Shown one piece after another: positions 1-4,936 of a stretch of DNA of 5,542 nt. The DNA lies in the NCBI GenBank assembly GCA_013694835.1, contig JACDBP010000208.1, positions 1-5,542 on the forward strand, read 5' to 3'. The stretch's first letter is position 1; every line of letters starts with the position of its first letter. The notes below the pieces were generated by a model. The model saw only the letters and a list, made by a program, of their open reading frames with translations. It had not been told where the DNA came from and did not search any database. Made by a program: the position numbers and the translations under genes. This DNA is from Chloroflexota bacterium. Its GTDB lineage: Bacteria; Chloroflexota; Limnocylindria; Limnocylindrales; CSP1-4.

Positions 1-1
1 G

Positions 2-631
2 CCCCAGGTTCCGCGCTCGACTACGGCGACCACCGCGGCCGACGCGGAGTTCCGCTATGACCGTGAGGCCGTCGGGGCGCTGCAGGGGCTTGACCCGGAC
101 CGTGTCGTCCACGTGGGCACCGCTTCCAAGACCCTCGCACCGGGCGTCAGGCTCGGCTGGATGAGTCTGCCGGCAGACCTCATCGAGGAGGTCTGCGTGG
201 CGAAGTCGGTGGCCGACGCTGGGTCGCCCACCGTGGACCAGCTCGCGCTCGCGAACCTCCTGGTTTCGGGCGAGTACGACCGCCATGTCGCACGGACCCG
301 GCACGTCTACCGACGCCGGCGCGACCGGCTCATCGCGTCACTCTCGGAGCGGCTTCCCCGCCTCACGGTCCACGGTGCCGCGGCCGGCCTCCACGTGCTG
401 CTGCGGCTGCCGGCGCAGACCGACGACCGCGCCGTCTCCGCGGCGGCGGCGTCCCATGGCATCCGCGTCAGTGCGCTCTCGCCGATGTCGCTCGTCGAGG
501 TCGCGGATCGGGGCCTCGTGCTGGGGTACGGCCGGTTGCCGGTCGAACGGATCGACGATGCCGTGGCTGCGCTGGCTGCCGTGCTCCACGACGGCGGCGT
601 CGACGAGGCGGGTCAAACCTCGTCCGCGTAG
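2..631 (+). CDS. MocR/GntR-family regulator, C-terminal PLP aminotransferase-like domain (5' partial)
   Basis: The frame is open from the left edge and ends at TAG 629-631 (209 residues visible). It matches the end of the fold-type I aminotransferase domain found in MocR regulators, where a GntR-type DNA-binding domain is fused to an aminotransferase-like domain that senses PLP or an amino compound. Visible landmarks are DAEFRYDR (residues 14-21), the Schiff-base lysine in TASKTLAP (K43), the phosphate-binding R50 in RLGW, and the typical ending VLGYGRLPVERIDDAV. The DNA-binding domain lies outside the window, so regulator rather than free aminotransferase is inferred from the sequence type. 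One oddity: before DAEFRY the family normally has EDDY, whose Asp and Tyr contact the PLP ring, but this frame reads TTAA, and residues 1-13 do not resemble the family. This is either an edge artefact or a damaged gene. It converges with the split-barrel gene, overlapping by 19 bp. Confidence 0.8.
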   Translation, partial: PQVPRSTTATTAADAEFRYDREAVGALQGLDPDRVVHVGTASKTLAPGVRLGWMSLPADLIEEVCVAKSVADAGSPTVDQLALANLLVSGEYDRHVARTRHVYRRRRDRLIASLSERLPRLTVHGAAAGLHVLLRLPAQTDDRAVSAAAASHGIRVSALSPMSLVEVADRGLVLGYGRLPVERIDDAVAALAAVLHDGGVDEAGQTSSA

Positions 632-1032
632 TCCCAGGCTCGAAGCTCGCCGGGCTCGATCCGGATGACGACCCCGGGTGCGTACGAGGCGACCATCCGA
701 GCGCCGGACTCGGCGCCCAGGTAGCGCGTCCCGGTCCGCTCGAGCACCTCGAAGAAGCCGTCGCCCGAGACGGTCGCCGTACCGCGGACCTCGATGCCCT
801 TGTACGGCCACTCCTGGTTGGCGACGACGATGCTCGCCCGCGGGTCGCGCAGGAGATGGCGAACCTTGCCGTTCGCCTCGGATTCGGCCCAGACGTTGAA
901 GCCGCCGTCGCGCCACTCGAACCAGACGGGAGACAGCATCACCGTGTCGTCCCGGCGGCGCGTGGCGAGCACCGCGATGAGCGGCTGGTCGAGGAGGTCG
1001 CCCAGGTCAGTCGGCTGGAGGTTCGTGCGCAT
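613..1032 (-). CDS. Pyridoxamine 5'-phosphate oxidase-like split-barrel protein (PPOX class, probably F420- or FMN-binding)
   Basis: 139 residues, the usual length for small single-domain split-barrel flavin/deazaflavin proteins of the Rv1155 type. The order of motifs fits: an N-terminal helix with LLDQPLIAVLAT (14-24), the strand pair LSPVWFEW (33-40), GKVRHLLRDPRASIVV (55-70, where K56 and the arginines would hold cofactor phosphates), and YKGIEVRGTATV (77-88). Members bind F420 or FMN in the cytoplasm as dimers and reduce varied substrates; the substrate here cannot be read. The ATG is well supported, with AGGAGA about nine bases upstream. That ribosome-binding site overlaps the stop codon of the decayed transporter upstream, so the two were probably once co-translated. 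The 3' end overlaps the convergent MocR gene by 19 bp. A true PdxH is unlikely given the short length and the RDPR-type motif. Confidence 0.85.
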   Translation of the reverse strand: MRTNLQPTDLGDLLDQPLIAVLATRRRDDTVMLSPVWFEWRDGGFNVWAESEANGKVRHLLRDPRASIVVANQEWPYKGIEVRGTATVSGDGFFEVLERTGTRYLGAESGARMVASYAPGVVIRIEPGELRAWDYADEV

Positions 1033-1044
1033 CGGGTTGGTCTC

Positions 1045-1232
1045 CTACGACGGCGCCGCGACCGCGCGGCGACGGAAGGTGGGGCCGGGCCACAGCCCGG
1101 CGTTAACGAGGGCGATGCCGCCGACGATGAGCGCGGCGCCGACGATCGGCCCGCCCCGAGCTGCTCGCCGAGCATGGCGACGCCCAGCGAAATGCCGACG
1201 ATCGGGAGCAGCTACGCGGCGGTCCTACATCC
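1045..1232 (-). pseudogene. Decayed 3' end of an EamA/DMT-family transporter
   Basis: Read on the - strand, this stretch gives LLPIVGISLGVAMLGEQLG and then, after a shift of one frame, IVGAALIVGGIALVNAGLW, ending at TAG 1045-1047. Together these are the last two transmembrane helices of an EamA domain, with its typical LP-x9-LGE motif and a final glycine-rich helix. Two lesions break it. There is an in-frame TAG at 1212-1214, where a tyrosine (TAC) would fit before LLPIVG. There is also a frameshift near 1147-1152 that restoring one C would repair (AGPIVGAAL). No start codon or earlier helices are recognisable. The stop lies 12 nt from the split-barrel start, which suggests a former operon. 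A sequencing error could explain one lesion, but not the missing 5' part. Confidence 0.55.
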
Positions 1233-1342
1233 GTCATCGTGGGGCGCGACTGGCTCCATGGACAGGGCCACGAAGCAACCATTCGATGGGGCCAGTCCGT
1301 AGCGCGCAAGGTCGAGCGCCTGCCCGACAGCCCCCGACGGCC

Positions 1343-2500
1343 TCAGCGCCCCACCGCGGTCAGCGCCCGCAGCGCATTGCGGCCGAGGATGCCCTCGACC
1401 GTCGCGTGAGACATGCCGTCACCGAGCAGGGCCTGGGTCAGCGCCGGCAGGCCGCGGGCATCGAACGGAGTCTGCAGGCCACCGTCGAAGTCCGAGCCGA
1501 TCGCGACGTGTTCCGGCCCCAGGGTCTCGACCGCCCAGCGGAACGTCCGGACGACCGTCGCAAGGTCCGCGCCGCCGAGGAGCATCGTCGATAGCACGAT
1601 ACCGATCACGCCGCCGGCGTCCGCGACGAGCAGGGCATCGTCTGTCGAAACGTTGCGGTTCGCGGGGCTGTAGCGGCGCCAGCGCGAGGCACGTCCGGAC
1701 AGCTCGCTGAACCCGGTGTGGCTCAGCAGGAACGGGCGGCGGAGCACCGGCACGGTGTCGCGGATGCCGGCGGACGACATGTGCGCCAGGTCCACGACGA
1801 TGCCTACGCGCTCGCACTCGACGACGACCTCGCGCCCCAGCCCGCTCAGGCCGCCGCGCCGGCGACCCGTGTTCGAACCGACCACGTCGTTGTCCATCAC
1901 GTGGGCAAGGGCAAGCATCCGCACGCCGAGCGCGTGAAGCGGCTCCACGTTCCGCGCGTCGCCGTCGAGCACGTGGCCACCCTGGACGCCCAGGAACGCG
2001 TGCAAGATGCCATGGCCCGCGAGCCCGTCCTGGTTCGTAGGGTCACCTCCATGCGCCAGTCGGCCGAACTCGTCCGCCGCATCGATCACCCTCAGGCGGC
2101 CGCCGGACTCGCGCTCCCAGCGCCGGATGCGACGTGCGACCGCACCCGCGATCGCCATGTTCGTGTGGAGTCGGCTCATCGGGAACCCGAGTGCCCGGAA
2201 CTGCGGCGTCGAGAGCGTGCCGCGCAGATCCGGGTGTCGCGTCGCGATCGTCAGGCCGATGAGGTCCACGCCGCTTTCGAGCATGCGCGGGATGTCAGCG
2301 TGTCCGCCGGGTTGGCGCGTCACGAACTCGCGGCGGAAGACCGCGCTGCCGACAAGCAGGTCCACCACGGTCGCCCGGTCGTGGAACGCCAGAACCTCCG
2401 GGCGCACGGTCGGCAGTGCCGCATTTGCCGTCGAGTTGAGCACCCGCTCTACGGTCCGGCTGACCACCTCGTGCCCGACCCGCTCGAGTCGCCGCGTCAT
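1343..2500 (-). CDS. Peptidase M19 (membrane/renal dipeptidase) family protein lacking part of the zinc site
   Basis: 385 residues with M19 family landmarks in order: VVDLLVG (45-51), HADIPRMLESGVD (67-79), GGHVLDG (174-180) then GVRMLALAH (192-200), GLSGLGREVV (217-226), VDLAHMSS (236-243), LLSHTGFSEL (258-267), RNVSTDDALL (282-291), GGVIGIVL (296-303), IGSDFDGG (334-341) and ILGRNALRAL (371-380). M19 enzymes are TIM-barrel dizinc hydrolases that cleave dipeptides and related amides. The two histidines of one zinc site (H240, H261), the substrate histidine (H200) and the DFDG motif are kept. The first HxD ligand pair is replaced (LLVG) and the bridging Glu is Gln (Q173), so normal dizinc catalysis is doubtful. 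There is no signal peptide or lipobox, so it is probably cytoplasmic. ATG 2500 is preferred over GTG 2518 because it overlaps the rhomboid stop as ATGA, typical of translational coupling. Confidence 0.85.
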   Translation of the reverse strand: MTRRLERVGHEVVSRTVERVLNSTANAALPTVRPEVLAFHDRATVVDLLVGSAVFRREFVTRQPGGHADIPRMLESGVDLIGLTIATRHPDLRGTLSTPQFRALGFPMSRLHTNMAIAGAVARRIRRWERESGGRLRVIDAADEFGRLAHGGDPTNQDGLAGHGILHAFLGVQGGHVLDGDARNVEPLHALGVRMLALAHVMDNDVVGSNTGRRRGGLSGLGREVVVECERVGIVVDLAHMSSAGIRDTVPVLRRPFLLSHTGFSELSGRASRWRRYSPANRNVSTDDALLVADAGGVIGIVLSTMLLGGADLATVVRTFRWAVETLGPEHVAIGSDFDGGLQTPFDARGLPALTQALLGDGMSHATVEGILGRNALRALTAVGR

Positions 2501-3240
2501 GCCCCCAGCGGCCGCCACGACGGCGGTCTCCGGCCTCCGCCGAACGAGCGCAATACCAGTGCAGCGACCATGCCCGCGACGAACCCGCCGATGTGCGCCA
2601 GGTAGGCCACACCGCCGGCCGTCTCATCGGTCTGGGCGATGAACCCGAAGCCGCTCGCGAACTGGATGACTGCCCAGAGCCCGATCGCCACGACGGCCGG
2701 CACGTACCTGATCCCGAACGCGAACACCCTGACCCGGTTGCCGGGGAACAGCACGATGTACGCGCCGAGGACGCCAGAGATGGCACCCGACGCGCCGAGG
2801 GTCGGGATGACCGAATCGGGGTTCGAGAAGATCTGGGTGTAGCTCGCGACGATGCCGGCCGCGAGGTAGAACAGGGGATACAGGGCCCTGCCCATCCGAT
2901 GCTCGACGTTGTCGCCGAAGATGTACAGGAAGAGCAGGTTGCCCAGCAGGTGGGCCCAACCGCCGTGCATGAACATGCTCGAGAGCAGCGTCAGCTGGAT
3001 CGGCGACGGACCGGGTGCCTGGGGGATGAGCACGCTTCGACCCGCGCCCGCATCCACGCGGGTCGCCCCGACCAGGTCGCGCCCGGTCAGGATCTCGGTC
3101 GGGACGGCGCTGTAGCCATACGTGAAAGCGTCACTCGGCAGCTGCAGGAACACGAAGACCAGGACGTTGACGGCGATGAAGAGCAGAGTCCAGAGCGCGA
3201 GGCCGTGGCCGGCTTCATTCTCGTCGCCGATCGGCAGCAT
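2497..3240 (-). CDS. Rhomboid-family intramembrane serine protease
   Basis: 247 residues forming a six-helix rhomboid core with little extra sequence. Hydrophobic segments lie at about 14-34, 82-108, 119-137, 145-165, 178-200 and 208-230. Catalytic landmarks are present: HGGWAHLLGN before and in helix 2 (H97, N101), the nucleophile S151 in TLGASGAISG of helix 4, and the partner H216 in AHIGGFVAG of helix 6, so it is likely active. The long loop between helices 1 and 2 (about 35-80) is rich in Gly, Pro and Ala. Rhomboids cleave single-pass membrane proteins within the bilayer; no substrate is identifiable here. ATG 3240 starts the canonical short cytoplasmic tail. Longer in-frame starts up to 3339 would add an Arg/Pro-rich stretch that merely overlaps the upstream gene. 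It begins 13 nt after the aroE-like stop, and its own stop overlaps the M19 start, so one transcript is likely. Confidence 0.92.
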   Translation of the reverse strand: MLPIGDENEAGHGLALWTLLFIAVNVLVFVFLQLPSDAFTYGYSAVPTEILTGRDLVGATRVDAGAGRSVLIPQAPGPSPIQLTLLSSMFMHGGWAHLLGNLLFLYIFGDNVEHRMGRALYPLFYLAAGIVASYTQIFSNPDSVIPTLGASGAISGVLGAYIVLFPGNRVRVFAFGIRYVPAVVAIGLWAVIQFASGFGFIAQTDETAGGVAYLAHIGGFVAGMVAALVLRSFGGGRRPPSWRPLGA

Positions 3241-3253
3241 CAGGCGCGCAAGT

Positions 3254-4225
3254 CTAGCCCTCGGAGGTTCCCGCGCCCGCCGGCTGTGGCTCGGCCTCGG
3301 ACCGCACCTCCGGCGTGGCGGCATCGGGCGCAGCCGCATTCCCGTCGCGCGCAGCGGTGCTGTCGTCCCGCGCAGCCGGGTTCCCGTCTCGCGCCGCCTC
3401 GAGATGCTCGCGCAGGGACTCCGGTGCGATGGTGCGGCCGGTCCAGAGCCCGAAGGCCGCCGCCGCCTGGTGCAGCAGCATCATGTCGCCGTTCATCACG
3501 TTGGTGGCCCCGGCCGCCTTCGCGTCGCGCAGCAGTCGAGTCTCCCTGGGCGTGTAGAGCAGATCGAGCACCAGCAGCTCGGGCGGCAGCAGCTCGCCGG
3601 GGATCGGCGTCTCGTCGCCGGTGCGCCCGACGGAGCTGGCATTGATGAGGATCTTTGTCTTCGCCAGCTCAGCCTCGATGACCGACTCGTGCCACGGCAT
3701 CGCGCGCAGCTCCATGTGCGCGGCGCTCTTGCCGAAGTGCTTGACGAGCGACTCGCCGCGGTGGAGATGGCGATTGAAGACGATCACACGCTGGAAGCCC
3801 TGGGTCACGAGACCGTAGACCACCGCACGTGCGCCGCCGCCGGCTCCCAGCACGACCGCCGCCTTGGGCATCTTCGCGCGGCCGACCAGGGCATCCAGCG
3901 TCGGTCGGAACCCAAGGACGTCCGTGTTGTGGCCGACCAGGCGGCCCCCCTCACGGGTGATCGTGTCGACCGCACCTGTCGCGTGTGCCTCCTCGGTGAG
4001 CCGGTCGACCATCGGCGCGACGCGCTCCTTGTACGGCACCGTGATGTTCGCTCCGAGCGTGTCGTCGCCACGCAGGCCGGCGACCGTCTCGGGCAACGAG
4101 AGCAGCGGCACGTCGACGGGCTCGTACCGGGCGTCGATGCCGGCGGTATCGAAGGCAGCCTGGAGCAGCGCACCGGCGAGCGAGCTGGAGACGGGATGGC
4201 CGATGAGAAGGACCCGCTTGGCCAT
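3254..4225 (-). CDS. aroE: Shikimate dehydrogenase family protein (AroE-like) with altered substrate pocket and repeat tail
   Basis: 323 residues: an AroE core of about 275 plus a tail. AroE reduces 3-dehydroshikimate to shikimate with NADPH in aromatic amino acid synthesis. Conserved features are the catalytic K66 in NITVPYK and D102 in HNTD, the Rossmann loop VLGAGGGARA (125-134), NR (151-152) contacting NADP phosphate, INASSVG (194-200), Y224 in DLLYTP and Q253 in LLHQAAAAF. Two shikimate-binding positions differ from the E. coli enzyme: HSxSP is SSLAG (second Ser to Ala) and Asn86 is Asp87 in GAVDT. A true AroE is the default reading, but a paralogue with another substrate is possible. 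Residues 277-304 are four heptapeptide repeats, followed by an Ala/Pro/Glu-rich end, likely disordered. ATG 4225 is chosen over GTG 4234 because AGCAGGTG sits about seven bases upstream. It is the first gene of the - strand cluster. Confidence 0.9.
   Translation of the reverse strand: MAKRVLLIGHPVSSSLAGALLQAAFDTAGIDARYEPVDVPLLSLPETVAGLRGDDTLGANITVPYKERVAPMVDRLTEEAHATGAVDTITREGGRLVGHNTDVLGFRPTLDALVGRAKMPKAAVVLGAGGGARAVVYGLVTQGFQRVIVFNRHLHRGESLVKHFGKSAAHMELRAMPWHESVIEAELAKTKILINASSVGRTGDETPIPGELLPPELLVLDLLYTPRETRLLRDAKAAGATNVMNGDMMLLHQAAAAFGLWTGRTIAPESLREHLEAARDGNPAARDDSTAARDGNAAAPDAATPEVRSEAEPQPAGAGTSEG
3314..3397 (-). repeat. Four 21-bp imperfect tandem repeats encoding the AroE-like tail
   Basis: Codons 277-304 of the AroE-like gene read AARDGNP, AARDDST, AARDGNA, AAPDAAT: four units of seven codons in register. 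The first and third are nearly identical, and the fourth is the most diverged. They lie beyond the conserved fold, so they add a charged, Ala-rich and probably flexible tail. Because the unit is a multiple of three, copy-number change would keep the frame. Confidence 0.8.
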
Positions 4226-4475
4226 GGGGCGCACCTGCTGGATGTGTCGGGGCTCGCACGAGCGAGGGGTTCGGTGTGGAGGTCGGTCGCCAGCCTGAGT
4301 CGGACGGATCGAAGGGTCGTCTGAGGCGCGGCCACCTTCCCAGTCGCAGCCGTGGCGGACCCCGATAGTAGCCGGGTCCGAGCGTGTCTGTTGACCCGTC
4401 GAAGGGTCGATCGGCCGCGAGGCGGACCCCGGGAACGCCAGGGTTCGCGTGCTATCATCCCGAGCGCCCGACCCC
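4226..4475. promoter_or_regulatory. Divergent leader region between aroE-like gene and tRNA-Ser, with paired direct repeats and hairpins
   Basis: No gene is recognisable in these 250 bp. An 11-bp repeat A, TCGAAGGGTCG, occurs at 4309-4319 and 4399-4409. An 11-bp repeat B, GGCGGACCCCG, occurs at 4354-4364 and 4421-4431, giving the order A-B-A-B. Two inverted repeats overlap them: CGGACCC/GGGTCCG (4356-4362 with 4374-4380, 11-nt loop) and GACCC/GGGTC (4393-4397 with 4404-4408, 6-nt loop). The aroE-like promoter must lie here if the cluster starts at this gene. TACTAT on the - strand (4366-4371) is a possible -10, but I see no convincing -35. Confidence 0.4.
4453..4458 (+). promoter_or_regulatory. 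Possible -10 box for tRNA-Ser
   Basis: TATCAT differs from TATAAT at one base and lies 17 nt before the mature tRNA 5' end, leaving room for a short leader. No good -35 is visible at the usual distance; a TTGACC at 4391 is much too far away. Weak evidence. Confidence 0.3.
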
Positions 4476-4567
<92 letters not shown>

Positions 4568-4634
4568 GCCCTCCCAGGCCGAGAGGAGCCAGCTGACTCC
4601 CCCGGCTTTCAGGCGAGCTGCTTCCGACGCACGC

Positions 4635-4640
4635 TAGACT
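4635..4640 (+). promoter_or_regulatory. Possible -10 box for tRNA-Arg
   Basis: TAGACT in the 108-bp gap between the tRNAs fits a -10 hexamer (four of six consensus positions) and lies about 35 nt before the tRNA-Arg 5' end. No -35 is recognisable, so read-through from the tRNA-Ser promoter is an equal alternative. I see nothing else in this gap. Confidence 0.22.
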
Positions 4641-4675
4641 ACCGACGCGCCGGTCCAGAGACGGCACCGGCACTG

Positions 4676-4751
4676 GCGCCCGTAGCTCAGTGGATAGAGC
4701 GTTAGGTTGCGGACCTAAAGGTCGTGGGTTCGAGTCCCGCCGGGCGCGCCA
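4676..4751 (+). tRNA. tRNA-Arg (anticodon GCG)
   Basis: The acceptor GCGCCCG (4676-4682) pairs with CGGGCGC (4741-4747). The D arm is GCTC/GAGC with the AGTGGATA loop typical of arginine tRNAs. The anticodon stem TTAGG/CCTAA (4702-4706, 4714-4718) closes the loop TTGCGGA, so the anticodon is GCG at 4709-4711. The variable loop is 5 nt. The T stem GTGGG/CCCGC (one G-T pair) encloses TTCGAGT. The discriminator G4748 is followed by an encoded CCA. GCG reads CGC and, by wobble, CGU. Most bacteria instead use ACG with inosine at position 34. Confidence 0.95.
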
Positions 4752-4766
4752 CAATTCGAGCGTGAA

Positions 4767-4795
4767 ACGACCCTCGGAGGCCATCCGAGGGTCGT
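4767..4795. terminator. Strong hairpin after tRNA-Arg, probable terminator
   Basis: ACGACCCTCGGA (4767-4778) pairs perfectly over 12 bp with TCCGAGGGTCGT (4784-4795), with a 5-nt GGCCA loop. It starts 15 nt after the CCA end. The downstream sequence ACTGTCCCC lacks a T-run, so intrinsic termination would depend on the stem alone, as is often assumed in high-GC genomes. It could act in both directions. Confidence 0.6.
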
Positions 4796-4873
4796 ACTGT
4801 CCCCAAGCCTGATCACCGTCTGATCACCAATGGACATCGAATCGGGGCGCGTTGAGCTACTACGTTCGCGCCT
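4796..4873. other. Gene-free spacer between the tRNA terminator and the IS21 end
   Basis: No coding signal. It holds two copies of CTGATCACC (4809-4817 and 4820-4828) separated by GT, and an inverted repeat GGCGCG/CGCGCC (4846-4851 with 4867-4872, 15-nt spacer) ending just outside the inferred IS end. No function is evident for either. Confidence 0.5.
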
Positions 4874-4880
4874 TGTCAAT

Positions 4881-4921
4881 GGCCATGTAGAAGTCCCCGC
4901 CCGTGGCCCTGAGAAGTCCCC
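4881..4921. repeat. Two tandem terminal motifs of the IS21 end
   Basis: Two copies of GGCC-(3 or 4 nt)-AGAAGTCCCC occur at 4881-4898 and 4905-4921, a period of about 24 bp. IS21-family ends characteristically carry several such copies, which bind the transposase. The arrangement therefore marks the end of the element, just inside the TGTCAATGG tip. Confidence 0.75.
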
Positions 4922-4936
4922 ACCCCTCAGGGCGTC

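Noticed and set aside
2294..2302. HAD (H67-x-D69) in the M19 protein as the missing zinc HxD motif
   Set aside because: It falls at the family's later DxPR motif (HADIPR), not on the first barrel strand, so it should not point into the metal site without a rearrangement. A structural model could revisit this.
2501..2518. GTG at 2518 as the M19 start
   Set aside because: ATG 2500 overlaps the rhomboid stop as ATGA and still includes all conserved sequence; the GTG would only add six low-complexity residues.
1718..2605. Long + strand open frame opposite the M19 gene
   Set aside because: High-GC shadow frame: Arg/His-rich with no domain, while the - strand has clear M19 motifs.
3241..3339. Longer rhomboid start adding 33 residues
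   Set aside because: The extension is Arg/Pro-rich, overlaps the AroE-like tail antisense-free in another frame, and rhomboids of this type start close to helix 1; ATG 3240 fits.
2593..3645. Long + strand open frame opposite the rhomboid
   Set aside because: Mirror of the rhomboid and AroE-like genes; its charged, repetitive composition is typical of an antisense frame.
3122..4324. Long + strand open frame of 400 codons opposite the aroE-like gene
   Set aside because: Shadow of the AroE-family coding sequence; no recognisable domain and biased composition.
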